The notes: a model not told the origin generated them from the sequence alone. 64,000 nt of DNA from JANRLJ01 sp033762735 (GCA_033762735.1 JANRLJ010000043.1:10812-74811), one strand, 5' to 3'. Positions 17,060 to 29,243 are shown, numbered from the stretch's first letter. Translations and numbers: made by a program.

Positions 17060-18457
17060 TCAGCGCCGCACCGTGATTTCCTCAGAAAGCGGCCCGATCA
17101 TCCCGTTGGCATCGACTGCGGCGACCGCGATTCCGTCGTATTCACCATAGCGCTCCCACGCGCCGGATTCGTTCTCCACCACCGAGAACTGCTGATCGTA
17201 CACCAGCGACCCAGGCCGCCGCAGCGCGACGATATATCCGGCTGCACCGGGAACATGACTCCAGACCAGGTTGTACATCGGGCGTCCGTCAGGCGCACTG
17301 CCAGCCTCTCGCAGCACAGTATCGCGCGGCGGGCGTGGTCCTTCCGAAAGCGCAACGACCACCGCCAGCACCGTCTGCGTGGTCTTGACCAGATAGGCGG
17401 GTTCGATCTGCTCGATAGTGTCTGCGCCTTCGCGGTTCGGCGCATCCTCCACCGCTTCAATAAAACGCACCGCCGGGTAGCCTGCCTCAGCAAATGAGAA
17501 ATGATCGCCATAGCGTCCATCGCGGTCGCTGGCCGGGATCAGGTTCACACGCAGCCCGACCGCTTCCTGATTTTCCGCAATAAAGCGGATGGTGCGCGCC
17601 AGATGCCGCGAGCCGGATTGGTTGGTCGCGTCGCCATCAGAGAACAGGCGAATCTCGGCATCATGGATCGTGCCGTCAGACGTGTTATAGCTGCCGATGG
17701 TGTCCAGATTAATCATGCCGATGATGTCGATGTTGTTGGGGCGAAGATACTGCGCGACAAAGGCCTTACTGCCCTGCCGATTGACTTCTTCCGACGCGAA
17801 CAGCACAAACATCACACTCGTCCGCTGAGGGCGCTGGCTGAGAATTCGTGCCAGTTCCAGCACCGCCGCTACCCCTGAGCCGTTATCGTCCGCACCGGGG
17901 GCATAGCTGGTGGCGTCGTTCAAATCCCAGGTGCGGCTGTCATAATGCGCACCGATGATAATGGTCTTGGCTTCCTGCTCCGTCCCCTGAATATAGGCGA
18001 TGGGGTTGCGCTGCACGGTCTGGATGCTGTTGAAATAGGTGTCGAATTCCTGATAAGTCACGATAAAGTTGGCAGCGGCCTGTGCCTGAATTGCCTCAAA
18101 CTGCCCCATAATGTAATTGTATGCCGCGCCAATCCCACGATTGGGGTCGGTCTGGGAAGAATTGACATGCCGGGTGTGGAAGCTCTGCAAGGCGTCGATG
18201 TGCATCATTAACCGATCAGACTGCACCTGTTGCAGCAGATTGTACAGTTCGGCCTCAATGCGCACCTGTTCACCGGGCGTCACCTGGGGAAGCTGTTCAG
18301 AGGAAGGCGTGGCATAGCCCAGCGTGGCACGGGGCGTTACCGCCGGGAGGTTTGGCACCAGCGTGGGCGGCGCATTTTCACTGCTCAGGTTGCAGGCCAG
18401 CGCCAGCAGACTCATAAAAGCCAGGAACGAAAAAAGATAACCAGTCGCGCGTCTCAT
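17060..18457 (-). CDS. Lipid-anchored M28-family metallopeptidase
   Basis: A 465-residue exported zinc aminopeptidase. A lipoprotein signal ends LLALAC, so it should be anchored on the outer face of the cytoplasmic membrane. M28 ligands are visible in order: H and D in GAHYDSR; D in APGADDNGSG; the catalytic E pair in FASEEVN; D in MINLDTIG; H in YGDHFSF. The C-terminal about 90 residues form a beta domain (fibronectin-like, LVWSHVPGAAGYIVALRRPGS). It releases N-terminal residues from peptides. ATG 18457 is preferred over the TTG two codons upstream; neither has a clear ribosome binding site. Confidence 0.88.
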   Translation of the reverse strand: MRRATGYLFSFLAFMSLLALACNLSSENAPPTLVPNLPAVTPRATLGYATPSSEQLPQVTPGEQVRIEAELYNLLQQVQSDRLMMHIDALQSFHTRHVNSSQTDPNRGIGAAYNYIMGQFEAIQAQAAANFIVTYQEFDTYFNSIQTVQRNPIAYIQGTEQEAKTIIIGAHYDSRTWDLNDATSYAPGADDNGSGVAAVLELARILSQRPQRTSVMFVLFASEEVNRQGSKAFVAQYLRPNNIDIIGMINLDTIGSYNTSDGTIHDAEIRLFSDGDATNQSGSRHLARTIRFIAENQEAVGLRVNLIPASDRDGRYGDHFSFAEAGYPAVRFIEAVEDAPNREGADTIEQIEPAYLVKTTQTVLAVVVALSEGPRPPRDTVLREAGSAPDGRPMYNLVWSHVPGAAGYIVALRRPGSLVYDQQFSVVENESGAWERYGEYDGIAVAAVDANGMIGPLSEEITVRR

Positions 18458-18588
18458 GGGCAATCGTATACTCTAAACAGACGACTTTTAGAATTGATTG
18501 TAGGGAATTGACGGAGAAATGGTAGGGGGGCTGGCCGGGTTGTCGCTCAGCCGCCGCCAGAACGTAGGGAAAACGGCAGGAAAAACAC

Positions 18589-18624
18589 AAAAAAGAGGCA
18601 AGGTGATACATCCACCTATGCCTC
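18589..18624 (-). terminator. Intrinsic terminator of the Ser/Thr kinase gene
   Basis: Read on the minus strand: GAGGCA-TA-GGTG, loop, CACC-T-TGCCTC, then TTTTTT. It lies six bases past the kinase stop codon. Confidence 0.88.
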
Positions 18625-18629
18625 CGGGT

Positions 18630-20405
18630 TTAATTGCTTTCGGACACAAGCGGCCACGTCAGGCTGCATTCGGCCCTGTCGGTCGCGGTGCGGGCGATGC
18701 CATTACAGGTTTCCACAACCGAAGCGCCAGCGCGTACCTCAAAGGCAGCGCCCGCTGTGGAACGCCAGAACACCAGGGCATTATCGAGCGTGTTGGTGCT
18801 GTATGGTGTGCCGCAGTTCCAGTCTTCGGGGATGGTCACGGCACGTCCGCCGCGTGTAATCACCAGACATTCGCCGACGGGCAGAATGCCTCCGGTGACG
18901 CTTCTTCCGCGGAAGGTGTCATTCCCACTCAGCCCCATCACCAGTTCGCTCACATCCAGCGCGGCACTGCCATCGTTGCGCAGCGCGAAGGCGTCGAAGT
19001 TATAGAGCACCATGACCGACTCGCCGCCTGCTGGCAGCACACCAACCGACGTGCGGATTTCACTGGGGTCGGTAGAGGTTTCGGTCGTGAGATCGGTCGT
19101 GTCTGTCGTTGACTGGACGACCGCATCGGTTTCTGTCACCGGTGTATCCTGCCCGGCATTCAGGTTCATCAGCGCGAAACCTCCGACCCCAAAGGTAACA
19201 ATCACCACCACCAGCAGCAGCACTCGCAGTAACGGGCTGCGCCGGGAGGCTTCTGGCTTGCGTTGAAATTCGGACACGGTCGGCGCGTCTTCCAGTGCCA
19301 CTTTGGGGCTGGGGATGGACGGCCTGATGGGTGCCGCCGCTTTCCCCGGCTTACCTTTCAGTGGTTCAGCAGCTTTGGCTTTGGCGGCCTGTTCTTCCGC
19401 CGCCTTCTTTTCCTGGAGCATCAGCTCCATATTGGGCGGCGTTCTAAAGACCGGAGTCGCGCTGCGCAGAATCTCCGGCGGGATTTCTTCCACCTTCGGC
19501 TGTTCCAGCGCATCGCCGTAACTTTCCACAACGGCCTGAAGGAACTGTGAGGCGGATTTGTGGCGCTTGCGCGGGTCTTTTTCCAGCGCTTTCAGGATTT
19601 CGCGTTCAACAGCACGGGGGATGTTCGGGTTGATGCTGCGCGGCGGCGGCGGCGGTTCGCTGATATGGCTGAGCGCGATCTGCATCGCGGTATCGGCCTT
19701 GAACACCATCTGCCCGGTCAGCCCTTCATACAGGATGACGGCCAGTGAGTAGATATCGCTCTGCGGGACAGCCTTTTCAGAGGCAAGCGCCTGCTCTGGC
19801 GAGATATAGCGCGGCGTCCCGAAAGCCGTGCCCATCGTCTTGTCGAGCGAGGTTTCCACCTTCTGCCGCAGGACGAGGCCAAAATCGGTGAGGATGGCCT
19901 TGCCGGATTTGTCGATCAGGATATTGCTGGGTTTTACATCGCGGTGGATGATGCCGCGTTCATGGGCATGATCGAGCGCGGAGGCTACCTGCCCCAGCAG
20001 CGTGAGGAAGCGCTTCGGCTCCATCAGTTTACCCTGGCGCTGTAAGGCGTTCAGTTCATCCGCCAGATCACCGCCTTCCACCAGCTTCATCGCGAGGAAA
20101 TACAGCCCTTCCTGCTCCCCATACTGGTAGATGGTGATGATGTTGTCGTGCTCCATCTGCGCGACAGCTTTGGCCTCCCGCTGGAAGCGTTCGCTCAGCG
20201 TCTCGTCGGAGTCGAGCATGTCCGAGGTGAGGACTTTCACAGCGGCCATACGGCCCAGCTTGACATCTTCGCCTTTGTAAATGCGCGCCATACCGCCCGT
20301 CGCGAGCATTTCCTTCAGACGGTAATCGCCTAACTGCATCCCGACCAGCGTTGCGGGTTTGTCTAACGTCACTTTTGCTGCGGGTTTGGCGGCTCGCTTT
20401 GCCAT
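18630..20405 (-). CDS. Transmembrane Ser/Thr protein kinase (PknB-type)
   Basis: A 591-residue eukaryotic-type kinase. The kinase domain spans about 27-300: glycine loop ATGGMA, K57 in AAVKVL, catalytic HRDVKPSN (154-161), DFG (174-176) and SPEQ. An Ala/Lys/Pro-rich juxtamembrane region follows, then one transmembrane helix (about 392-414) and an outside domain of about 175 residues that looks like a lamin-tail-type beta sandwich (LVMGLSGNDTFRGRSV...NALVFW). There are no PASTA repeats. ATG 20405 is chosen for the GAAGGGCAGG before it. Own terminator. Substrates unknown; FHA proteins such as that at 36623 are candidate readers. Confidence 0.92.
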   Translation of the reverse strand: MAKRAAKPAAKVTLDKPATLVGMQLGDYRLKEMLATGGMARIYKGEDVKLGRMAAVKVLTSDMLDSDETLSERFQREAKAVAQMEHDNIITIYQYGEQEGLYFLAMKLVEGGDLADELNALQRQGKLMEPKRFLTLLGQVASALDHAHERGIIHRDVKPSNILIDKSGKAILTDFGLVLRQKVETSLDKTMGTAFGTPRYISPEQALASEKAVPQSDIYSLAVILYEGLTGQMVFKADTAMQIALSHISEPPPPPRSINPNIPRAVEREILKALEKDPRKRHKSASQFLQAVVESYGDALEQPKVEEIPPEILRSATPVFRTPPNMELMLQEKKAAEEQAAKAKAAEPLKGKPGKAAAPIRPSIPSPKVALEDAPTVSEFQRKPEASRRSPLLRVLLLVVVIVTFGVGGFALMNLNAGQDTPVTETDAVVQSTTDTTDLTTETSTDPSEIRTSVGVLPAGGESVMVLYNFDAFALRNDGSAALDVSELVMGLSGNDTFRGRSVTGGILPVGECLVITRGGRAVTIPEDWNCGTPYSTNTLDNALVFWRSTAGAAFEVRAGASVVETCNGIARTATDRAECSLTWPLVSESN

Positions 20406-20674
20406 GACCTGCCCTTCTGACCTCGTCGAAACGATGTTGCTGCTTTTCACACCAGCATAAGGCTGATTGTGCCTATTTTAGAATTGAGAGGCAATGGGGA
20501 AGGGAGAATTCTGAATGAACTGTAAGGTCTATGAAGAAGTTGTGAATCAGGGTGTGCTGGCGAGGGAAGGATTTACGTTACCAAAGTCGTTTTAGAAAGG
20601 GGGAGATCAGATAAGGGGCGTTTAGGGACAAGGCAGGCCTTGTCCCTACGGGAGGAATTAAATGTCGGCGGCTT
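20406..20674. repeat. Intergenic region with one family A palindrome
   Basis: The repeat at 20624-20647 has arms AGGGACAAGGC and GCCTTGTCCCT around a 2-base centre and sits 27 bases after the stop of the receiver/Roadblock gene. Nothing else is recognised; the kinase promoter was not found. Confidence 0.65.
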
Positions 20675-21859
20675 TTAGCCGTTAATCAGGCCGATGCGCT
20701 GGGCATCCTCGTAGGACATGACCTTGCCCTGGGTGGCGTTCTGCTTGGCGATTTCTTCCAGCTTTTCGGGGTCAAACAGATCATCCAGGCCGCCCCCATT
20801 GACGGGCGCACCGAACAGGTCATCCAGGTTCAGGTCGGCAATCGGCTCCAGCTTGGGCGCTTCCGGCTGCGGTTCAGGCGTGGCGGGCGCAAGGTCGAGG
20901 CTGGCTTTTTCCAGCACGATCACTTCGGCTTCTTCGGTCGGCTGCTTGGTCTTCACTTTTGTGGTGCGAGCGCGGGCGGGTTCTTCCTCGCGCCGGACGA
21001 CGGGAGGCTGAATAAAGAAGGCATTCGCGCCGAGCAGGTCGATCAGGCTCAGCACCGCCTTGCGCCCATAGCGCGTAATCACGCCGAAGTTCTTGGAGCC
21101 GGTCTGTCCGTCGTACATCACGCACATGAAGTGGTGCAGACCGATGGACAGCACGAACACATCGAACTCATCACCATCGTAAAACTGCACGGTAGAAAGA
21201 TCGCCGCCGACAAGCTGCTTCACGCCGATGTTGGTCATGATGTTGGGCAGCAGCGCATTCACCAGCTTTTCCCGGTCGATATAACCCACCGCGCCGCTTT
21301 CCAGCAGCACCTGTCCGTCCCGGCTGGCGAGGATAATCGCCATCGCGGAGAGATCGCGCAGCAGCGGGTCGATGATATTGCGGGCGGAACTCAGATCAAA
21401 CGACGGCACCGGCCCCATATCCTGTACCACCGCAGCAGCGGCCTGGGCGGGCGGGGGATTCAGCGCGGCGATCATCGCGTCGTGGCTTTCCAGCCCTGCA
21501 ACAATGAGGCGCACGATTTTTTCAGCATCAACGGGCAGTGTCAGATAGACGTAAGGAGATTCTTTCGCGGTTTCTTCATCAAATTCTTCCGGGTCGCCGC
21601 CGTCACCGAGGATGATGACGGATGTGGAGGGCGATTCCTTACGGACGCGGATGGCAAACTCGAAGCCCTTCATGCGCGGGTCGAGGTCGTAGATCGAAAT
21701 CAGGAGGTTGCAGCCTGCGCCCAGTTCTTCCAGTGCATCTGCGGCGGCGGGCACGTCCACATGGCGAACAGGCCGCTGCAACAGCGCCATCGCCGAACGG
21801 ACAAGGCGTGTGACGGTTTCGCTTGGGTCAACCGTGATAATTCTCAGCATGGGGGGCAT
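20675..21859 (-). CDS. Receiver-like plus Roadblock/LC7-like regulatory protein
   Basis: A 394-residue cytoplasmic protein. Residues 1-120 have a response-regulator receiver pattern (LRIITVDPSETVTRLVRSAM, ISIYDLDPRMKGFEFAIRVRKESPSTSVIILGD, then YLTLPVDAEKIVRLI). The D-D pair and phospho-Asp are not all canonical: the position after the second strand reads IYDLD, and K is replaced by P in LTLPVD. About 150-290 resembles a Roadblock/LC7 module (LLRDLSAMAIILASRDGQVLLESGAV...KQLVGGD). The last 100 residues are a polar linker with LDDLFGAPVNGGGLDDLFDPEKL. Such proteins tend to regulate small GTPases, but none is visible here. Own promoter at 21906-21934. Confidence 0.6.
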   Translation of the reverse strand: MPPMLRIITVDPSETVTRLVRSAMALLQRPVRHVDVPAAADALEELGAGCNLLISIYDLDPRMKGFEFAIRVRKESPSTSVIILGDGGDPEEFDEETAKESPYVYLTLPVDAEKIVRLIVAGLESHDAMIAALNPPPAQAAAAVVQDMGPVPSFDLSSARNIIDPLLRDLSAMAIILASRDGQVLLESGAVGYIDREKLVNALLPNIMTNIGVKQLVGGDLSTVQFYDGDEFDVFVLSIGLHHFMCVMYDGQTGSKNFGVITRYGRKAVLSLIDLLGANAFFIQPPVVRREEEPARARTTKVKTKQPTEEAEVIVLEKASLDLAPATPEPQPEAPKLEPIADLNLDDLFGAPVNGGGLDDLFDPEKLEEIAKQNATQGKVMSYEDAQRIGLING

Positions 21860-21905
21860 AGGGATGTGTACCCGGTTCTACTACACGGAAACGTTATATG
21901 AGTCG

Positions 21906-21934
21906 ATTATAGCGTAGAATCAGGATTGGTCTAA
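21906..21934 (-). promoter_or_regulatory. Promoter of the receiver/Roadblock gene
   Basis: Minus strand: TTAGAC (21929-21934), 17-base spacer, TATAAT (21906-21911). The start codon is about 46 bases downstream. Confidence 0.7.
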
Positions 21935-21996
21935 CCGGAATCGAGTCCTACAGCGTTAAGGTTCGCTCATGATTTTCCAACCAATATCACGAAACT

Positions 21997-22030
21997 AAAA
22001 CGTTTGGTTAATTCTATGCAACACCAAACG
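21997..22030. promoter_or_regulatory. Inverted repeat, possible operator, between divergent genes
   Basis: CGTTTGGT (22001-22008) and ACCAAACG (22023-22030) are perfect arms. The left arm is part of the palindrome AAACGTTT (21998-22005), which resembles the centre of LacI-type operators. No such regulator is nearby; a chance structure is possible. Confidence 0.35.
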
Positions 22031-22108
22031 CAATTGTGAAAAAAGTAAATGGGCAATCGTCGGACAAGCGTAGGGTGCGCGGCCTCGTGCATCGACCTGT
22101 TTTTCCGC

Positions 22109-22114
22109 TACAAT
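22109..22114 (+). promoter_or_regulatory. -10 element (TACAAT) placed for a leaderless pbpC transcript
   Basis: TACAAT ends seven bases before the pbpC ATG. No Shine-Dalgarno sequence lies between. The -35 region is not recognisable. Confidence 0.5.
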
Positions 22115-22121
22115 CGCCTGC

Positions 22122-24650
<2,529 letters not shown>

Positions 24651-24664
24651 AAATCACTTTTTAC

Positions 24665-24689
24665 AGGGGCGGGTTTGAAATCCGCCCCT
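24665..24689. repeat. Family A palindromic repeat
   Basis: Arms AGGGGCGG and CCGCCCCT, with the inner TTT-G-AAA also self-complementary, 14 and 15 bases from the stops of two converging genes. Confidence 0.75.
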
Positions 24690-24704
24690 ATTGCCACTCG
24701 TAAA

Positions 24705-25196
24705 CTACCGCATCGCCTGCCGCTGCTGGACATTGCTTTCCAGAGGTGTGGTTTTCGGGCGGCTCTGGTTGAACAGATAAATCGCCAGCACATCCACGAC
24801 GATAATGACAATGGACAGCCACAGGTCGGTAATCGGTGTGCCTGAGGCGAGTTCCGTCAGGATGATGATGGCTTTGAGAATCGCATCGAACGCGAGGGCG
24901 ATCATTGATGCCATCACTGCCCAGGGCACTCTGAACAGCAGCGCGACCACCAGCCCGGCCATCACCAGCGCCAGCAGGCCGTTAGGAATACCCGTCACCT
25001 GCGACAATCCACCTACGTCTTCGGCCAATTCCTGATCGACGGTACTGGGAGCGGCGCTCCCTTCGGTCTGGTCGATGTCTTCGGGGTCAGCCCCGGTGGT
25101 ATCAAACACTGAAAATAAAGCAGCCAGGTTCAGCGCGGCGACGATGCAGAATAAGATGAGCGCCAACCAGAACTGCGGTGGTCGGTTGGCTTCCAT
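24705..25196 (-). CDS. Four-helix membrane protein of unknown function
   Basis: A 163-residue protein with four predicted membrane helices: FWLALILFCIVAALNLAALF, GLLALVMAGLVVALLFRV, VMASMIALAFDAILKAIIIL and LWLSIVIIVVDVLAIYLF. A polar loop lies between the first two (ATGADPEDIDQTEG). The family is not recognised. AAGGAG precedes the ATG. Divergent from the GT39-like gene with 250 bases between. A short inverted repeat GCTTAT/ATAAGC (25232-25249) lies just upstream and could be an operator. Confidence 0.7.
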   Translation of the reverse strand: MEANRPPQFWLALILFCIVAALNLAALFSVFDTTGADPEDIDQTEGSAAPSTVDQELAEDVGGLSQVTGIPNGLLALVMAGLVVALLFRVPWAVMASMIALAFDAILKAIIILTELASGTPITDLWLSIVIIVVDVLAIYLFNQSRPKTTPLESNVQQRQAMR

Positions 25197-25446
25197 TCAC
25201 GCAACTCCTTCGGACTTCAAACGCTCGATTTGCTTATGCAGTGATAAGCTAAAGCGCCGGACGTAAACGTGAGGTTTGCGCAGCCTCAATAATTGCTAAA
25301 GAAACCAACCCCCTGACTGCACAACCCGTCGCCCATTCCCACCTTTGGAAACGACCGTTGCAAGCGGCCTGCCCCTGCACTACAGTGAACGCACAACACA
25401 CCTCACTACGCCAACTTAAACGTGATGAACCCAGAAGGACTTCGAC

Positions 25447-27333
25447 GTGCCTCTTACTACAGAGCATGCAGCGCCAGTCGATTTGCGTATCCAACGGAAC
25501 GAAGCTCTGCCACTGCTGGCGCTGGTCGGATGCCTGCTGGTCGGGTTGGGGCTGCTGCTGAGCAACGGTGAACGCGGGACGCTGTGGAGCGATGAAGCGT
25601 GGTCAGCCGTCGTGGTGCAGCAGCCCACCTTTGCAGGAAGCGTGGCGATGGTCGCGCAGGATTTTCATCCGCCGCTGTACTTCATCCTCACCAGGGTATG
25701 GCAAACGGCTGCTGGTGACAGTGTTTTCGCGCTGCGCCATCTCAGCATTCTGATGACGCTGTTTGGCGCAGCGACTCTCTATGGGCTGGCGAAAGACCTT
25801 TTTAACCCGAAGACCGCTTTGCTAGGCGTTGGTCTTTACCTGCTGCATGACCTGGTGCTCACACTGGGACAGGAAGTGCGGCCTTATGCCCTGGCACAGA
25901 TGTTGACCCTCCTGACCGTGTGGGCATACTGGCGCTTCTGGAAGCAGCCCAATATCCGCTGGGGGATTGTCTATATCCTGAGCGGCGCGGCGCTGCTGTG
26001 GACGCTGTACTGGGGCGGTTTTATCCTGTTGGCGCTGGGTGTTCATGCGCTGATAACCCGGCGGAACTCTTTTCTACGGTTTGTGCTCGTCAATGCCGCC
26101 ATCGCCCTGCTGTTCGTGCCCTGGCTGCCACAATTGATCGCGATGTTACAGCGCACTCCTGACGGACTCAATCACACCCTCGTGCCGTCGTCGGACGGGT
26201 ACGCGATTCTGGCCTTTCAACTGCTGGGGCTGCCACAGGTCTTCTGGAGCATCCTGGCCTTCATCGGGATTTTCAGTCTTACAGACGGGAAAAATCGCTG
26301 GCGGCTCACGCCGCAAACGCTGCTGCTGGCGTTGATTGTGTTGGGAACGATTGGCCTGTCCGTCATCATTAACCTGGGCTATCAATCCCTGTCCTATCGT
26401 TCGCTGTCGCTGATCGTCCCGGCGCTGATCGTCCTGATCGCCCACGCGCTTGCCAGTTTCCGCCCCTATGAGGGCGCGGTCGTCAGCATCATCGCGGTCA
26501 GCCTCAGCCTGTCCATGACTGCCAGCGAGTCCCCTGCCCGCGTGGAGTCCTTCCCGGAAATCGCACAGTTTCTTGGACAGCATCGCACCGCAGCCGACCT
26601 GATCGTCAGCGATATGCAGTGGGAGTCCTATCAACTGGCGTATAACCTGAATCGACTTAAGGAGCCGCTGCCCTCTTTTCTGGCGGAGTTCGAGCTGCGG
26701 CAGTTCAGCCCTGAAGATGCCACCTTTCGCACCTATCTCAACAGCACACTGGCCGACTACAGAGGTCTGTGGATTGTCGCCCTCGATAACTACAGCACCG
26801 ATGACCGCAGCCGCCGCTATGATCTCTCGTCGCTGCTGACGGCTGAGGGATTTCAGCCAACCGCACACTTGACCTGGCAGGATGCTTTTCTCTCTGTGCG
26901 CCTGAGGCGCTATGATCGGCTCACGAGTGGCTCACCGTTGGTTCAATATGCCAGTGGAATGAATCTGCTGCACAGCGAAATCGTTCAGCAGGCGGATGGG
27001 GTTACGGTCAACCTGTGGTGGCAGTCGCAAACCGCCATTACCCGCGACTACATCGTTTCGGCCTTCCTGCTGGATGAAGCCGGGGGGCTGGTCGTCCAGC
27101 ACGACAGCCCGCCTCTGAATGGCTATGCGCCAACCAGTACATGGACAGCGGGCAGCATCACCTTTGACAGTCACTTCCTGCCGCTGGATGCCATACCCAC
27201 AGGCCGGTACGAGGTCGGCTTTCAGGTCTACGCACTGGACGCCACCAATGCGGTTGAAAATCTGCGCCCGGTGGAGTGTGAGTCAGAAGCATGTCAGATC
27301 ACGATTCTGGGGATAGTCGAGGTCAGCCCCTAA
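25447..27333 (+). CDS. GT39/ArnT-like membrane glycosyltransferase (GT-C fold)
   Basis: A 628-residue polytopic enzyme. A first helix (ALPLLALVGCLLVGLGLLLS) is followed by the GT-C loop motif with acidic residues (TLWSDEAWSAVVVQQ...AQDFHPPLYFILTRVW), as in PMT/ArnT enzymes that use polyprenyl-phosphate sugars. Eight to ten further helices run to about residue 360. The last about 260 residues are an extracytoplasmic beta-rich domain. It probably transfers a sugar to a lipid, glycan or protein on the outer face of the membrane; the acceptor is unknown. GTG start; no other frame start is better placed. Confidence 0.8.
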   Translation: MPLTTEHAAPVDLRIQRNEALPLLALVGCLLVGLGLLLSNGERGTLWSDEAWSAVVVQQPTFAGSVAMVAQDFHPPLYFILTRVWQTAAGDSVFALRHLSILMTLFGAATLYGLAKDLFNPKTALLGVGLYLLHDLVLTLGQEVRPYALAQMLTLLTVWAYWRFWKQPNIRWGIVYILSGAALLWTLYWGGFILLALGVHALITRRNSFLRFVLVNAAIALLFVPWLPQLIAMLQRTPDGLNHTLVPSSDGYAILAFQLLGLPQVFWSILAFIGIFSLTDGKNRWRLTPQTLLLALIVLGTIGLSVIINLGYQSLSYRSLSLIVPALIVLIAHALASFRPYEGAVVSIIAVSLSLSMTASESPARVESFPEIAQFLGQHRTAADLIVSDMQWESYQLAYNLNRLKEPLPSFLAEFELRQFSPEDATFRTYLNSTLADYRGLWIVALDNYSTDDRSRRYDLSSLLTAEGFQPTAHLTWQDAFLSVRLRRYDRLTSGSPLVQYASGMNLLHSEIVQQADGVTVNLWWQSQTAITRDYIVSAFLLDEAGGLVVQHDSPPLNGYAPTSTWTAGSITFDSHFLPLDAIPTGRYEVGFQVYALDATNAVENLRPVECESEACQITILGIVEVSP

Positions 27334-27581
27334 ATCTACCACAACTGAAGTAACTCTGTATGAGGCCGGGCGAGGCATGCCTCGCCCCTACGATGATGCG
27401 CGATTATTTTAATTACTCCATTAGAACATGACAGGGACGGGCGAACCCCTTCTCACGATGCTGTTGGTAAACCCGCTTTACCCCTTTCCCCATCGCAATA
27501 GGGAAAGGGACATGCTGCTTCTCGTCCCTCTCCAAAGCGTTGGAGAGGGACTACAGGGAGGGGTAGGCCGTTCCACGCTTC
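27334..27581. repeat. Intergenic region: family A palindrome and family B repeats
   Basis: A perfect 20-base palindrome (half GGGCGAGGCA) at 27368-27387 lies 34 bases after the GT39-like stop. From about 27436 to 27570 a family B block follows, with the hairpins CCCTTTCCCC..GGGAAAGGG and CCCTCTCCAAAGCGTTGGAGAGGG. Confidence 0.75.
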
Positions 27582-29243
27582 TCAGGATGCCAGCCGCCCC
27601 GTCCGCTTGAGATAATCGCTGTAACCGCCGAGAAACTCCGTCAGCGTTCCATCCTGCAATTCGACCACCCGGTCGGCCATGCGGTCGAGGAAGTAGCGGT
27701 CGTGGCTGATCGCCAGCACTGCGCCCTCGAAGTCCTCCAAAGCGCTTTCCAGCACTTCCACCGATTGAATGTCCAGATTGTTGGTCGGCTCGTCCAGCAG
27801 CAGCAGATTCGGGTTGGTCAGCATCAGCCGCAGCAGTTGGAGGCGGCTGCGCTCCCCGCCGCTCAGGGAACGAATTGGCTGGCGCGTCTGGGCATAGACG
27901 AAGGCGAACTTCAGCAGGTGCGTTACAGCTTCGCCTTCGGGCATCGGCTTTGTGTCGCGAATCAGGTCAATCGGAGTCCGGTGCAGCCAGGCATCGAGCG
28001 TCTGGTGTTCCTGGGCATAGTAGCCGATGCGCGTGCTGGGGCCGATGTTGACCACACCTTCGAGCGGCTGTAATTCGCCCAGGATCAGCTTGAACAGCAC
28101 GGACTTGCCCGCGCCGTTGGGGCCAATCAGGCCGACGCGCTCCCCGCGTCGCACCAGCAGATCGAGGTCGAAGAAGACTGGCTCATCCCCGAACGCCATC
28201 GACAGCCCGCGCAGTTCCAGCGCCTTCTCGCTGCCGCGCCAGCCGTCCAGTTGCAGGTTCATCAGGCGGCGCTCCGTGACCTTTTCGATGATCTCGCCGT
28301 TGGCTTCCATCCGGTCGAGCATTTTGCGGCGGCTGCGCGCCTGTTTGATGTGGCGTTCATCCACCACAAGGCTGGCCCACAGTTCAAAGCGCTTGATGGC
28401 GGCTTCGATGCGGACGATTTCCTTCTGCTGAGAGACGTACTGCTGCTGCTGGCGCAGGCGGCGCAGTTCGCGCTCCTCGGCATAGGCGGTGTAGTTGCCG
28501 GGGTACAGCGTGATTTTGCCGTCTTCCAGTTCGGCCACCTGCGTGATCGTCTCGTCCAGCAGATAGCGATCATGGCTGACGATGACCACGCCGCCGGGAT
28601 AGTCGCGGATAAAGGCTTCCAGAAAGCGTTTGGCGCGCAGGTCAAGATGGTTATCCGGTTCGTCCAGCAGCAGCACATCCGGCGCTTCCAGTGCCAGCCG
28701 TGCCAGCGCCAGCAGCTTTTTCTGGCCGCCGCTGAGCGTCTTCACAGGCAGATCATAATCTTCTGTCGTAAAGCCCAGCGCTTGCAGCACCTCCAGCACA
28801 CGGCTGCGGTGGCGCAACCCGCCCAGCCGCTCATAGACATCCAGCGCCCGCGCCTGCTGTTCCAGCACGTGCGTCAGGCGGTCGGGGTCATTGTAAACAG
28901 CCGGGTCGCCGAGTTGTTCTTCCAAGCCGCTCAGTTCGTTCTCGACCTCGGCCAGCCGCACGGTCGGCACGAGCGCGGTTTCCAGCAAAGTGTTTCCCTT
29001 TAGATGGACTTCCTGTGGCAGATAACCGATGCGGATATGACGCATCCGGGTGACGCTGCCCACTTCGGGCGTGACCTGCCCCATCACGACTTTGAGCAGC
29101 GTGGACTTGCCCGCGCCGTTTGGCCCGATCAGCCCCACGCGATCATGGTCGCCGATGATCCAGGACAGGTCGCGGAAGATTTCCCGCCCGGCGTAGTTGA
29201 CGGTGATTTTGTTCAGGTGAATGACGTGCATGTTGGCTTGCAT
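27582..29243 (-). CDS. ABC-F family ATPase (ribosome-associated)
   Basis: A 553-residue soluble protein with two ATP-binding cassettes and no membrane helices. Walker A GPNGAGKST (near residue 40) and GPNGAGKSV (second half), signatures LSGGQKK and LSGGERS, Walker B LLLDEPDNHLD and LLLDEPTNNLD. The two cassettes are joined by a helical linker rich in Gln/Arg (ELRRLRQQQQYVSQQKEIVRIE) that reaches into the ribosomal P/E site in this family. ABC-F proteins relieve stalled ribosomes; a subset protects from 50S antibiotics. The ATG at 29243 has AAAGGAG before it. A uORF and terminator upstream (29352-29506) argue for induction by ribosome stalling. Confidence 0.92.
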   Translation of the reverse strand: MQANMHVIHLNKITVNYAGREIFRDLSWIIGDHDRVGLIGPNGAGKSTLLKVVMGQVTPEVGSVTRMRHIRIGYLPQEVHLKGNTLLETALVPTVRLAEVENELSGLEEQLGDPAVYNDPDRLTHVLEQQARALDVYERLGGLRHRSRVLEVLQALGFTTEDYDLPVKTLSGGQKKLLALARLALEAPDVLLLDEPDNHLDLRAKRFLEAFIRDYPGGVVIVSHDRYLLDETITQVAELEDGKITLYPGNYTAYAEERELRRLRQQQQYVSQQKEIVRIEAAIKRFELWASLVVDERHIKQARSRRKMLDRMEANGEIIEKVTERRLMNLQLDGWRGSEKALELRGLSMAFGDEPVFFDLDLLVRRGERVGLIGPNGAGKSVLFKLILGELQPLEGVVNIGPSTRIGYYAQEHQTLDAWLHRTPIDLIRDTKPMPEGEAVTHLLKFAFVYAQTRQPIRSLSGGERSRLQLLRLMLTNPNLLLLDEPTNNLDIQSVEVLESALEDFEGAVLAISHDRYFLDRMADRVVELQDGTLTEFLGGYSDYLKRTGRLAS

